Assembly: GCA_947304185.1 (NCBI GenBank)
Contig: CAMZAM010000022.1
Coordinates: forward strand, 1 to 33,576
Direction: 5' to 3'
Origin: an uncultured Bacteroidales bacterium
GTDB taxonomy: Bacteria; Bacteroidota; Bacteroidia; Bacteroidales; F082
Length of the DNA stretch: 33,576 nucleotides
Part shown: positions 23,311 to 31,904 of the stretch, piece by piece
How positions within the stretch are numbered: position 1 is the first letter of the stretch
Layout: each line of letters opens with the position of its first letter
Notes under the pieces: model-generated
What the model saw: the letters and a program-made list of their open reading frames with translations, nothing else
The model's database searches: none
Told to the model about the DNA's origin: nothing
Program-made: the position numbers and the translations under genes

Positions 23311-23508
23311 AGTATTAATTTTTTGTTAACGCATAGGTTTTGATGTTTTTGAGTTTTGCGTTACAAAATTAGACTACTGGATTTTTTTAAAAAATTATTT
23401 AGCCCCTAAATCGTTCATTCTGAAACGTTTTTAACATAATTTTCATTTTTTTGGAATAAATGTAAAAATTTTTTTACACTTTTTTTCTGCCTGTATTGAA
23501 AAAAGTTG
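23311..23508. other. AT-rich intergenic stretch upstream of the rprY-like gene
   Basis: No gene is seen. The rprY-like promoter (23364-23371, minus) and a 7-base inverted repeat TAACGCA (23327-23333) / TGCGTTA (23357-23363) lie here. The rest (23372-23508) is A/T-rich, with homopolymer runs and no recognisable structure. Confidence 0.6.
23364..23371 (-). promoter_or_regulatory. Promoter -7 box for the rprY-like gene
   Basis: TAATTTTG on the minus strand matches TAnnTTTG. It is about 54 bases before the ATG and directly abuts the TGCGTTA half of an inverted repeat that would lie at the transcript start. Confidence 0.55.
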
Positions 23509-23516
23509 TACTTTTG
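23509..23516 (+). promoter_or_regulatory. Promoter -7 box for the small RNA before pgi
   Basis: TACTTTTG matches TAnnTTTG. TCTG at 23486-23489, 19 bases upstream, is a one-mismatch -33. Transcription would begin near 23521. Confidence 0.65.
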
Positions 23517-23520
23517 CGAT

Positions 23521-23641
23521 GCGTAACGATGTACATCCATAGTTACCCATCCGGGTAATTTACATTGTTCGTAAAAGGTTTCATAAATTTTGGTTTTTGG
23601 TTCTGGAGACCGTCCACGCTCAATGGACGGTCTCTTTTTTT
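23521..23641 (+). ncRNA. Probable small RNA (about 120 nt), unassigned family
   Basis: The unit has a promoter, an internal structure and an intrinsic terminator, and holds no long gene. AACGATGTA (23525-23533) pairs with TACATTGTT (23561-23569) over 9 pairs. Inside, TTACCC (23543-23548) pairs with GGGTAA (23553-23558) around an ATCC loop. A 34-base U-rich unpaired stretch follows, then the terminator. A 9-codon frame (ATG at 23529, stop at 23556-23558, MYIHSYPSG) lies within it and could alternatively make this a leader-peptide attenuator for pgi. A separate pgi promoter-like box after the terminator favours an independent RNA. I do not recognise a described family. Confidence 0.62.
23606..23641 (+). 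terminator. Intrinsic terminator of the small RNA
   Basis: GAGACCGTCCA (23606-23616) pairs perfectly with TGGACGGTCTC (23624-23634) around a 7-base loop, followed by seven T (23635-23641). It is 65 bases before the pgi ATG, so it would also block read-through into pgi. Confidence 0.93.
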
Positions 23642-23673
23642 GTGCTTTTTTACCGATATTGAAGAAAAATTCG

Positions 23674-23681
23674 TATCTTCG
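23674..23681 (+). promoter_or_regulatory. Promoter-like -7 box for pgi
   Basis: TATCTTCG matches TAnnTTTG at 7 of 8 positions, 24 bases before the pgi ATG and after the small-RNA terminator. Confidence 0.5.
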
Positions 23682-23705
23682 CAAAAAATTAAAACCTTAT
23701 CAGTC

Positions 23706-25019
23706 ATGACAGATATCAAAGTTGAATTAGGACATGTCAAAGGATTTTCCGCTGATTATCAAGCGAGTACGTATTTCAAGACTATCTATTCGCGCACAGG
23801 AGCGGGCAACGATTTCCTCGGCTGGGTTAACCTCCCATCATCGATAACCCCCGATTTTATTAGAGATGTGAAAGTTAAGGCTGAAGAGCTCCGTAAGAAA
23901 TCGGAGGTGTTTGTCGTGGTCGGAATCGGTGGCTCATACCTTGGCGCACGTGCTGTCATCGAGGCGTTGTCGAACCATTTCGAACATCTCGTCGACACAG
24001 GCAACCCGAAGATCATCTATGCAGGTCATAACATGAGCGAGGATTATATGTCGGACCTCATCAAACTGCTTGACAAGAAAGACTATTCTATGACTGTCAT
24101 ATCCAAGTCGGGAACGACAACCGAGCCCGCGGTGGCATTCAGGATTCTGAAGAACCACATCGAGAAGAAATACGGCAAAGAAGAGGCAAAGATGCGTATC
24201 GTAGCCATCACCGACAAGGCGAAGGGCGCGCTGAAGGTGCTGTCTGACAGTGAGGGTTATAAGACGTATGTGGTGCCTGATGACGTCGGCGGACGTTATT
24301 CGGTGCTGACACCTGTTGGCTTGCTGCCGATAGCAGTGGCAGGTGTCGATATCGAGAAACTTGTGGCCGGCGCACAACTCATGGAGAAGTATTGTGTTGA
24401 AAATCAAGATAATAACAACGTTACTGCACAGTATGCGATGGCACGTCAGGCATTGTATCATGCCGGTAAGACCAACGAGATTCTGGTGAACTATGAGCCT
24501 CGTCTGTGTTATTTCAGCGAATGGTGGAAACAACTCTATGGTGAGAGCGAAGGCAAAGACGGCAAAGGAACATTCCCGGCCAGCGTCACTTTCACCACCG
24601 ACCTGCACTCGATGGGACAATACATCCAGGAAGGCCTGCGCAACCTCATGGAAACCGTCATCAGTGTTGAGAATCCTGCCAACGAAGTCAGGATACCTGC
24701 CGACGATGCCAACCTCGACCAGATGAACTACATCGCTGGCCGGCGTCTCAACGAGGTGAATCAGACAGCTGAAAAAGCAACGATTTTAGCACATGTCGAC
24801 GGCGGCGTGCCAAACATCCGTATCGTCATCCCGAGAATCGATGCAAATGTGCTCGGACAGCTGATATATTTCTTCGAGATGGGATGCGCGCTGAGCGGCT
24901 ACATGCTCGGAGTCAATCCGTTCAACCAACCAGGCGTGGAAGCATACAAGAAGAATATGTTTGCTCTCCTTGGCAAACCGGGATATGAAGAATTACGTGA
25001 AAAATTGTTAAAACGTTAA
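23706..25019 (+). CDS. pgi: Glucose-6-phosphate isomerase
   Basis: The ATG at 23706 (MTDIKVELGHVKGFSADYQ) gives 437 residues, the short form of PGI seen in Bacteroidota and Firmicutes; longer frames would run through the upstream terminator. Motifs are GIGGSYLGARAVIEAL, the sugar-phosphate-binding SKSGTTTEPAVAFR, GGRYSVLTPVGLLP and near the C-terminus GVNPFNQPGVEAYK. It interconverts glucose-6-phosphate and fructose-6-phosphate. Its stop overlaps the next start (TAATG). It heads a five-gene operon whose other members are peptidases and a PHP enzyme, not glycolytic genes. Confidence 0.97.
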   Translation: MTDIKVELGHVKGFSADYQASTYFKTIYSRTGAGNDFLGWVNLPSSITPDFIRDVKVKAEELRKKSEVFVVVGIGGSYLGARAVIEALSNHFEHLVDTGNPKIIYAGHNMSEDYMSDLIKLLDKKDYSMTVISKSGTTTEPAVAFRILKNHIEKKYGKEEAKMRIVAITDKAKGALKVLSDSEGYKTYVVPDDVGGRYSVLTPVGLLPIAVAGVDIEKLVAGAQLMEKYCVENQDNNNVTAQYAMARQALYHAGKTNEILVNYEPRLCYFSEWWKQLYGESEGKDGKGTFPASVTFTTDLHSMGQYIQEGLRNLMETVISVENPANEVRIPADDANLDQMNYIAGRRLNEVNQTAEKATILAHVDGGVPNIRIVIPRIDANVLGQLIYFFEMGCALSGYMLGVNPFNQPGVEAYKKNMFALLGKPGYEELREKLLKR

Positions 25020-26275
25020 TGTATAACGACATTGAAATAATGGCTCCAGTGGGCTCGTACGAAGCCCTTTCAGCTGCTATTCAAGCGGGTGCCGGAAGCG
25101 TGTACTTCGGCATAGGCAAGCTCAACATGCGGTCGAAGTCGACAAAGAACTTCACTCTCGACGACCTTCATGCCATCTCCGAGACCTGTCACGCCCACGG
25201 CGTGAAGAGCTATGTCACAGTAAACACTGTGGTTTTCGACGAGGAGATGGATGAGATGCATGCCCTTCTGGATGCCATCAAAACCAACAACATATCAGCT
25301 ATCATAGCCTCCGACCAAAGCGTGATACAATATGCACGCAAAATAGGAGTAGAGGTTCATATGTCGACACAATGCAACATCACCAACATCGAGGCTGTGA
25401 AATATTATTCGCAATTTGCCGACGTGATGGTGACAGCCCGCGAACTCAATATCAATCAGGTTAAACATATCACCGAAGAGATTGAACGTCAACATATTAC
25501 GGGTCCTAACGGAGAGTTGGTGCGCATCGAGGTGTTCTGCCATGGAGCCCTGTGTATGGCCGTTTCGGGCAAATGCTATCTTAGCTTGGATAACTTTGGC
25601 ACCAGTGCCAACCGTGGTGCCTGCGTGCAGCCGTGCAGGCGTGGCTATGAGGTGACGGATCGCGACAAAGAGATTACGTTAGCTATTGAAAATGAATATA
25701 TTATGTCGCCTAAAGACCTTTGTACCTTGCCATTTTTGGACAAGGTCCTGGCTGCAGGCGTCAAGGTGTTGAAGATTGAAGGCCGCGGCCGTTCTCCTGA
25801 ATATACCAAGGTGACGGTGGGCGTTTACCGTGAAGCCGTCGATGCTATCAACGCCGGTACCTTCAACGCTGAAAAGGCCGCGGCCTGGGTCGAACGCCTG
25901 CGGAGCGTGTATAACCGCGACTTCTGGGATGGCTATTATCTCGGAAGAAAGATGGGCGAGTGGACTAAGAAATACGGCTCGCAAGCCACCAAGACGAAGC
26001 TCTTCATCGGCACGATCACCAATTTCTTCGCAAAAATCAACGTGGCGGAAATCCGCATGGAGACACACGACCTCAACGTGGGCGACGAGATAATGATAAT
26101 AGGTCCGACGACAGGCGTTTACGAAGACACTATAAAAGAGATTCGAGTTGACTTACTGCCTGTTAATCAGACGGTTAAGGGAGAACTTTGTTCCATCCCA
26201 GCACACGATATAGTGAGAAGAGGCGATAAGGTTTATAAGATTATTGAAGCGACAGACGACGATGCAACACTTTAA
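25019..26275 (+). CDS. U32 family peptidase / tRNA- or rRNA-hydroxylation-type protein
   Basis: The 418-residue protein begins with a TIM-barrel-like domain (IEIMAPVGSYEALSAAIQAGA) and carries the exact U32 signature EVFCHGALCMAVSGKCYLS (171-189), with C174, C179 and C186 and, further on, C202 and C206 in GACVQPCRRGY. A C-terminal beta domain follows (about 330-410). Members such as TrhP and RlhA act in 5-hydroxyuridine/hydroxycytidine formation in RNA with an iron-sulphur cluster; older annotation calls them collagenase-like proteases. The resemblance is to the short YegQ/TrhP type. Translation is coupled to pgi and to the next gene (14-base overlap). Confidence 0.92.
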   Translation: MYNDIEIMAPVGSYEALSAAIQAGAGSVYFGIGKLNMRSKSTKNFTLDDLHAISETCHAHGVKSYVTVNTVVFDEEMDEMHALLDAIKTNNISAIIASDQSVIQYARKIGVEVHMSTQCNITNIEAVKYYSQFADVMVTARELNINQVKHITEEIERQHITGPNGELVRIEVFCHGALCMAVSGKCYLSLDNFGTSANRGACVQPCRRGYEVTDRDKEITLAIENEYIMSPKDLCTLPFLDKVLAAGVKVLKIEGRGRSPEYTKVTVGVYREAVDAINAGTFNAEKAAAWVERLRSVYNRDFWDGYYLGRKMGEWTKKYGSQATKTKLFIGTITNFFAKINVAEIRMETHDLNVGDEIMIIGPTTGVYEDTIKEIRVDLLPVNQTVKGELCSIPAHDIVRRGDKVYKIIEATDDDATL

Positions 26276-27104
26276 TTTACATACACATAGCACCTATTCC
26301 GACGGTAAGTCGCCGATGGAAGAAACCATAGAGGAAGCCATCCGTCAGGGTATGCACACACTCGGTTTCTCCGACCATTCCAGCGTGCCGTTCCAAAGCC
26401 GCGTCTCCATTCCAATGGATAAAAATGAGGAATATGTGAATCATCTTAAAGAATTGAAAATCAAATATTTAGATGAGATAGATATCCTTTCTTCGATGGA
26501 GATGGAGTTCATCCCTGGCATTGTGGTCGATTTCCAGAAGACAAAAAAAGACTACAACCTCGACTACCTCATCGGATCGGTGCATCTGGTGGGTAAAAGT
26601 CTTGATACTCTTTGGTTTATCGACGGAAAGAGCATCGAGCCATACGACGAAGGATTGAAAAAATATTTCGACGGCGACATCCGTAAGGGCGTTCGTGCCT
26701 ATTTCGATCAGGAAAACGAGATGATTGAGACAGAAAAGTTCGACATCATCGGGCATTTCGACAAGGTGAAGATGAACGCGCGCGGCCGTTATTTCCATGA
26801 AGATGAGAAATGGTATCAGGCTATGGTTCTTGAGACCTTGGATTTGATAAAACAACACGATTTGATTGTCGAAATCAACACTCGAGGTCTGTACAAGCAG
26901 CGTTACAATGGTTTTTATCCTTCGGAATGGCTGCTGCCACATATGAAAGAGATGAATGTGCCTGTTTTGATCAGCTCCGACTCGCATCAATATTGGGAGC
27001 TGATGTATTTCTTCAAAGAAGCTGAAGAAGCGCTGAAAGCCGTAGGTTATAAGGCGACGATGTGCTTCAAAGACGGCAAATGGCATGAGGAGGCCTTACA
27101 ATGA
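26262..27104 (+). CDS. PHP-domain phosphatase, histidinol-phosphatase (HisJ/HisK) family
   Basis: The ATG at 26262 gives 280 residues; an in-frame TTG 18 bases upstream is not preferred. Metal-binding motifs of the PHP fold are H7-T-H9 (NLHTHSTYSDGKSP), SDHSSVPF, GSVHLVGK, GHFDKVK and SSDSHQYWEL. Family members hydrolyse histidinol phosphate in histidine synthesis. There are no other his genes here, so a different phosphoester substrate is possible. It overlaps the U32 gene by 14 bases and the PrsW gene by 4 (ATGA, 27101-27104). Confidence 0.88.
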   Translation: MQHFNLHTHSTYSDGKSPMEETIEEAIRQGMHTLGFSDHSSVPFQSRVSIPMDKNEEYVNHLKELKIKYLDEIDILSSMEMEFIPGIVVDFQKTKKDYNLDYLIGSVHLVGKSLDTLWFIDGKSIEPYDEGLKKYFDGDIRKGVRAYFDQENEMIETEKFDIIGHFDKVKMNARGRYFHEDEKWYQAMVLETLDLIKQHDLIVEINTRGLYKQRYNGFYPSEWLLPHMKEMNVPVLISSDSHQYWELMYFFKEAEEALKAVGYKATMCFKDGKWHEEALQ

Positions 27105-27841
27105 ATACCATAATTCTGATATTAGCAATCCTGCCCGTCATCGTGCTTTCGGCGTACATCTACCACAAAGATAAGTACGAAAAAGAGCCGTTTAGCATGC
27201 TGCTTCTCGCGTTTTTCCTCGGAATTCTTGCAATTCCGATGGACCTCTTGGTTGTCGGCATCGTCAACACAGTGTGGGAAGGCAGTACTGTGTTTTACAG
27301 TGCTTTTTGTGAGGCAGGAATCCCTGAAGAATTCTGCAAATGGGCGCTTTTCATGCTTGTGATATGGCGTAACCGAAACTTCAACGAGTTCTTTGACGGC
27401 ATAGTCTACGCCACCTTCATCAGTCTGGGCTTTGCATGCATCGAAAATATCATGTATGTCTTTGGTACTGAATCATTTGGCGAAGCAGTGCATACAGGCG
27501 TGCTAAGGGCGCTGCTCTCCGTACCGGGTCATTTTCTCTTCGCCGTTATAATGGGTTATTTCCTCGGTATGGCGAAGTTTAAACCCGATCAAAGAAGTAA
27601 ATATTTGTTACTCAGTATGTTATGCCCGATGTTGGCACATGGTCTCTTCGACTATCTGATCATGCTTTCTTCTGCCTTAACGGAAAATAACATGGAGCTG
27701 ATAGGTGCCGCTTTGTACTTTATCTTCATCTATTTCGATATAAAGATGTGGAAAATCGGCATCAAACAGATCGCGAAGATGCAGGAATGCTCGAGGGTTG
27801 AGCATAATAATGAAATTTTTAGAAATATATTTAAATCATAA
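27101..27841 (+). CDS. prsW: PrsW family intramembrane glutamic protease
   Basis: The 246-residue protein has about seven to eight membrane helices and the PrsW catalytic motifs: E76-E77-xx-K80 (GIPEEFCKWA), FDGIVYATFISLGFACIEN with E115-N116, PGHFLFAVIMGY and LAHGLFDYLI. In Bacillus PrsW performs the first cut of an anti-sigma factor before a site-2 protease finishes it. The window also encodes RseP, about 14 kb away. No anti-sigma gene is adjacent. It is coupled to the PHP gene and is 4 bases from the S46 peptidase gene. The precise target is unknown. Confidence 0.9.
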   Translation: MNTIILILAILPVIVLSAYIYHKDKYEKEPFSMLLLAFFLGILAIPMDLLVVGIVNTVWEGSTVFYSAFCEAGIPEEFCKWALFMLVIWRNRNFNEFFDGIVYATFISLGFACIENIMYVFGTESFGEAVHTGVLRALLSVPGHFLFAVIMGYFLGMAKFKPDQRSKYLLLSMLCPMLAHGLFDYLIMLSSALTENNMELIGAALYFIFIYFDIKMWKIGIKQIAKMQECSRVEHNNEIFRNIFKS

Positions 27842-27845
27842 TAAA

Positions 27846-29975
27846 ATGAAAAGAGTATTATTAGCTATCACATTGATTGTCAGTGTTTTAATTGTTAAAG
27901 CCGATGAGGGGATGTGGCTTCCGTATAACCTCAGCGGACAGAGTCTTGCCGAGATGCAGCAACTTGGTTGCAAGCTCACTGCCGAACAGATTTTCAACCT
28001 CAACCAGCCGAGTCTGAAGGATGCTATCGTGCAATTTGGCGGCGGCTGTACTGGCGAACTCATCTCTCCGGAAGGCCTTTTGCTTACTAACCATCACTGC
28101 GGTTTGAGTTGGGTTCAGAAACACGCTACGGTGGAGCACGACTACCTCACCGACGGCTTCTGGGCTTACAGCAAGGCCGAGGAATTGCCGAACCCAGGCC
28201 TGACAGTGTCGTTCCTTGCAAATGTTGAGGATGTCACAGATTTGGTGCTCGAAGGAGTGACCGACGAAGGGACCCGCAACGATGTGATTTTTGAAAATAT
28301 AAAAAAGATTACCAAAGAACGCAAAGGTGAACGCGATGTGGAGATTGAAATTGTGCCGTTCTACTCTGGAAATCAATACATTTTGTTTGAATACGACGTG
28401 TATCGCGACGTACGTTTGGTGTGCTGCCCGCCATGGGGCATCGGAAAATACGGCGCCGACACCGACAACTGGACATGGCCACGCCACAAAGGCGACTTCA
28501 ACATCTTCCGCGTGTATACCGACCGCGACGGAAAGCCAGCAAAATATAGCGAAAACAACATCCCGATGCAGTCGAGACACTATCTCCCTATTAATATTAA
28601 AGGTGTGAAGCCAGGCGACTATGCCATGATTTTGGGTTATCCGGGCTCAACCGACAGATACTCAACATCTTACACGGTTAAGAATCTGATCGAATCGGAT
28701 TGCCCGGCTATCATCAACTGCCGCACAACCAAGCTCAACGAGTACCGCAAGCACATGGATGCCGATCAGGAAGTGTTCATCAAATACGCCTCAAAGCAGG
28801 CAAGCGTGTCGAATTATTGGAAATATGCCATCGGACAGAAGAAACAGTTGGTGCGTAACCATGTGTACGACAAGCGTTTAGCTCAAGAAGAGGCCTTCAG
28901 AGAATGGGTCAATGCCGATCCTGAACGTCAGGCGGTTTATGGTGACATTTTCGAAGGAATTGAAACAAAATGGGAAACCATGGACGACATCGTCATGCCG
29001 ATGACATATCTGCGCGAAGCCGGATGGAATGGTGGCGAAGCAGTCGCTTTCTCTCGTAGATTTATGAGAATCAATAAGTTAATAAACGAAAAAGGTTCAA
29101 AAGAAGATATTGCAAAGATGGCTCAAGGTATGAAAAGCCAAGTCGAGGCGTTCTTCAAAGACTACGACAAAGACCTCGACAAAGACGTGACAATTGCCTT
29201 ACTCAACCTTTTCTACAAAGATATAGACAGTTATGTGCCTACGATGATTGAAGAAATCGGCTCAAAGAACGGCGGCGACTTCACCGCTTGGGTTAACAAA
29301 GCATTCGAAAAATCGATCTTCGTCGACCAGGCCAAACTCGAGAAATGGCTTGAAAAACCTAAGTCGCTCGACAAAGACCCGATTTTTGCTATGGCGACTA
29401 ACATCATTGAAATGTATCAGTATGTTTACCTATTCTACGAAGGTGCAAACTTATGTGGAAATGCCGGCGAGCGCCTGTATATGAAGGGCTTGATGGAGAT
29501 GCAGACCGAGCGTAACTTCTATCCGGATGCCAACTTCACTATGCGTCTGACTTACGGCACAGTGGAGCCTTACAAAGGTGCCGACGCTGTCAATTACAGC
29601 TACTACACCACCATGGACGGCGTGATGGCGAAATACATCCCTGGCAACTGGGAGTTCGACATCCCGCAGGACGTGCGCGACCTCGCCGAAGCCCGCGACT
29701 ACGGCCGCTACGCCGACGAAAACGGCAACCTCATCGTGAACTTCATCACTACCAACGACATCACCGGCGGTAACTCGGGAAGCCCAGTAATCAATGGCGA
29801 AGGCGAGCTCATCGGACTGGCATTTGACGGCAACTGGGAAGCCATGAGCGGCGACATCATGTTCGAACAGAAGGTGCAGCGCACAATCTGCATGGATGCT
29901 CGTTACCTGCTCTGGTGTCTTGAAAAAGTCGGACAGGTGAAGAATGTGATAAATGAATTGACGATTATCGAATAG
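27846..29975 (+). CDS. dpp7: S46 family dipeptidyl-peptidase, DPP7-like
   Basis: The ATG at 27846 gives 709 residues with a signal peptide (cleavage near VKA, mature end DEGMWLPYN); the start 16 codons upstream lies inside prsW. Catalytic His is H84 (TNHHCG), the Asp lies in WPRHKGDFNIF and Ser is S644 (GGNSGSPVING). The S1-pocket position 18 residues after the serine is Gly (G662 in LAFDGNWEAMSGD), as in DPP7; DPP11 has Arg there. DPP7 removes N-terminal dipeptides with hydrophobic P1 residues in the periplasm. There is no T9SS C-terminal sorting domain. It ends the pgi operon and meets the LytTR regulator tail to tail with a 5-base gap. Confidence 0.95.
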   Translation: MKRVLLAITLIVSVLIVKADEGMWLPYNLSGQSLAEMQQLGCKLTAEQIFNLNQPSLKDAIVQFGGGCTGELISPEGLLLTNHHCGLSWVQKHATVEHDYLTDGFWAYSKAEELPNPGLTVSFLANVEDVTDLVLEGVTDEGTRNDVIFENIKKITKERKGERDVEIEIVPFYSGNQYILFEYDVYRDVRLVCCPPWGIGKYGADTDNWTWPRHKGDFNIFRVYTDRDGKPAKYSENNIPMQSRHYLPINIKGVKPGDYAMILGYPGSTDRYSTSYTVKNLIESDCPAIINCRTTKLNEYRKHMDADQEVFIKYASKQASVSNYWKYAIGQKKQLVRNHVYDKRLAQEEAFREWVNADPERQAVYGDIFEGIETKWETMDDIVMPMTYLREAGWNGGEAVAFSRRFMRINKLINEKGSKEDIAKMAQGMKSQVEAFFKDYDKDLDKDVTIALLNLFYKDIDSYVPTMIEEIGSKNGGDFTAWVNKAFEKSIFVDQAKLEKWLEKPKSLDKDPIFAMATNIIEMYQYVYLFYEGANLCGNAGERLYMKGLMEMQTERNFYPDANFTMRLTYGTVEPYKGADAVNYSYYTTMDGVMAKYIPGNWEFDIPQDVRDLAEARDYGRYADENGNLIVNFITTNDITGGNSGSPVINGEGELIGLAFDGNWEAMSGDIMFEQKVQRTICMDARYLLWCLEKVGQVKNVINELTIIE

Positions 29976-29980
29976 TCAGG

Positions 29981-30739
29981 TTATTTCGAAAACCACGTCT
30001 TAAACTCAGCAACCTTAGCCTTGCTGATGATGATTTTCTCGGGAACTTTCACTAACAGGTTGAGCGACAATTTGTTACCAAACCATACTGTGATATCTTT
30101 TATCGCCTTGCGCGAAACGATAAACTGACGGTTGGCGCGGAAGAAGTCGTCGGGGTTGAGTTGGTTCATGATTTCGTCGAGCGTCTGGCTCATGTAGTAG
30201 GTGTGCTCGTCTAACGCTATGGTTTTCACAGACTTATCTTCAATATAGATATATGCGATGTTTGCTGTCGCTAACGGGATGAGTTTGTCGCGTTCAGGTA
30301 CGAGGAAGCACGATTTGTAGTTCTTTTTCATCCCAATCTGGCGCAAAAGTGTGTCGAGAGCGGCGTTGTTTTCCTGTTTTTCGCCCACGAGAGCGTTGAA
30401 TTTGTTCATCGCTCGGGTCAGATCATTACGGTTGATAGGCTTCAGGAGATAGTCGATGCTGCTTACCTCGAAGGCTTTGAGTGCATATTCGTCGTAGGCC
30501 GTGGTGAAGATGATAGGGCAGGTGATCTGAGTGCGCTCGAAGATGGCAAACGACGAACCGTCGGCGAGGTGTATATCCATGAACACTAAGTCGGGCATGG
30601 GATTTTCCTCAAACCAAGCCACGCTCTCTTCGATAGATTGCAACACCCCGATGATCTCGGTCTCAGGTGAGACTTCTGATATCAGCTTCTGTAGTGATTG
30701 TGCCGCAAGGACCTCGTCTTCGATAATTAACGCCTTCAT
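29981..30739 (-). CDS. LytTR-family response regulator
   Basis: The ATG at 30739 (MKALIIEDEVLAAQSLQKL) gives 252 residues; a TTG two codons earlier is less likely. The receiver is intact: acidic pair in IIEDE, phospho-Asp D55 (LVFMDIHLADGSSF), TTAYDEYALKAF and Lys in YLLKPIN. The C-terminal LytTR DNA-binding domain (about 140-250) includes FLVPERDKLIPLATANIAYI and FFRANRQFIVSRKAIKDI. It follows its kinase after 2 bases (TGATTATG), so the pair is co-translated. Targets are unknown. Confidence 0.94.
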   Translation of the reverse strand: MKALIIEDEVLAAQSLQKLISEVSPETEIIGVLQSIEESVAWFEENPMPDLVFMDIHLADGSSFAIFERTQITCPIIFTTAYDEYALKAFEVSSIDYLLKPINRNDLTRAMNKFNALVGEKQENNAALDTLLRQIGMKKNYKSCFLVPERDKLIPLATANIAYIYIEDKSVKTIALDEHTYYMSQTLDEIMNQLNPDDFFRANRQFIVSRKAIKDITVWFGNKLSLNLLVKVPEKIIISKAKVAEFKTWFSK

Positions 30740-30741
30740 AA

Positions 30742-31812
30742 TCAATCGTTTTTAACCAATGGAAGCTTTACACAGAATGTGCTTCCGTCGTCGGTGATTT
30801 CAACTTTTTTGTTCCATTTAAGCCTGTAACGCTCAGTGAGGTTGCCAAGCCCGATGCCGTTACTTTCCTCTGGCTGGGTCTTCGCCTGTATCGGGTTCGA
30901 GACAGAGACGCTGTCGTCGGCTGTTGCCACCGTCACCACGAGCGGTTGTTTCGATGATATGACATTATGTTTTACCGAGTTCTCGATCAGCGACTGCAAA
31001 GAAAGCGGCAAAACACAGTAATCGTTGTATTTTTCATCGATTTTGAACTCAAATCTCAGGTTGTCGCCGAAGCGTATCTGCATCATCTCACAATAGGCGT
31101 GAACGCATTTCAACTCTTCTTCAAGACTTAAAACTTCTTTATTTTGCAGGGTATAACGAAGCACCGACGACAGTTGTTGAAGGTAGTTCTCGGCTTTCTC
31201 GGTGTCCAAGGTGATGAGCGACTGCAGGGTATTCAACGAGTTGAACAGAAAATGAGGGTCGAGTTGACTTTTCAGGGCTTCGAAACGTGTCAGGATGTTC
31301 TCGGTGCGCAACGCCTCGTTTTCCACAGCTATCTTTTTCTGATAATATTGTGCTCTAAGTAATTGAACCACAAGTAGAACCACAGCTGCCATAGTCAAAT
31401 CACGCACCAGGCTGTCGCGCATAATCTTGTACATGAGCTCCGGATCAGGATGTACGGGCGACATGGCTGCACGAGTGTAGACAAATCCAATACCCATGAC
31501 GGCTGCTATTACCATAGAGCCTAATATGATGAGTATCAATTCGTAATACTTGTTTTTAAACGAATAGCGCAGTATCTTTCGGTTATAAACGAGTATCAAG
31601 AAAACGATTATGAAACTCGTTGATGTGAAGAACAGAAACCTTCCTACGTGAAAGTGCTGTGGGTTCATTGCTTTGACTAACTCGCTGGAAAACAATGTGT
31701 TACCGAAGAAAAACGACAACATCATGATGACGTGAAAGCCAAGGCTGATGATGAGCGCCACGAGTGCGATTCTTTTCAGCGAAAGATATTCCGGTGCGGT
31801 GTTTTTATTCAT
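30742..31812 (-). CDS. LytS/YehU-type sensor histidine kinase
   Basis: The 356-residue protein has four membrane helices (about 13-37, 56-76, 91-113, 138-153), then the His_kinase (PF06580-type) core with phospho-His H187 in KSQLDPHFLFNSLNTLQSLI. The ATPase N-box is SLIENSVKHN and the G-box is GIGLGNLTERYRLKW. No extracellular sensor domain is present, so sensing must be within the membrane. It signals to the LytTR regulator encoded directly downstream. The HPD-type spacing and absence of HAMP/PAS are normal for this class. Confidence 0.93.
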   Translation of the reverse strand: MNKNTAPEYLSLKRIALVALIISLGFHVIMMLSFFFGNTLFSSELVKAMNPQHFHVGRFLFFTSTSFIIVFLILVYNRKILRYSFKNKYYELILIILGSMVIAAVMGIGFVYTRAAMSPVHPDPELMYKIMRDSLVRDLTMAAVVLLVVQLLRAQYYQKKIAVENEALRTENILTRFEALKSQLDPHFLFNSLNTLQSLITLDTEKAENYLQQLSSVLRYTLQNKEVLSLEEELKCVHAYCEMMQIRFGDNLRFEFKIDEKYNDYCVLPLSLQSLIENSVKHNVISSKQPLVVTVATADDSVSVSNPIQAKTQPEESNGIGLGNLTERYRLKWNKKVEITDDGSTFCVKLPLVKND

Positions 31813-31831
31813 ACTTATAAAAAATCGGACA

Positions 31832-31839
31832 CAAATATA
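31832..31839 (-). promoter_or_regulatory. Promoter -7 box for the LytS/LytTR pair
   Basis: TATATTTG on the minus strand matches TAnnTTTG, 19 bases before the kinase ATG. It lies in the 92-base gap after trxB, where no clear terminator is seen. Confidence 0.6.
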
Positions 31840-31904
31840 AGATTTATGCCCGATAAAGTTGTTATTTTCTTACCGAAATGGCAAAAAATGTGGTTGAAAC
31901 GGAT

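Noticed and set aside
23565..23705. N-terminal extension of pgi by 47 codons.
   Set aside because: The extension would translate through the small-RNA terminator and a promoter-like box, and has low-complexity aromatic content; the ATG at 23706 starts the conserved protein.
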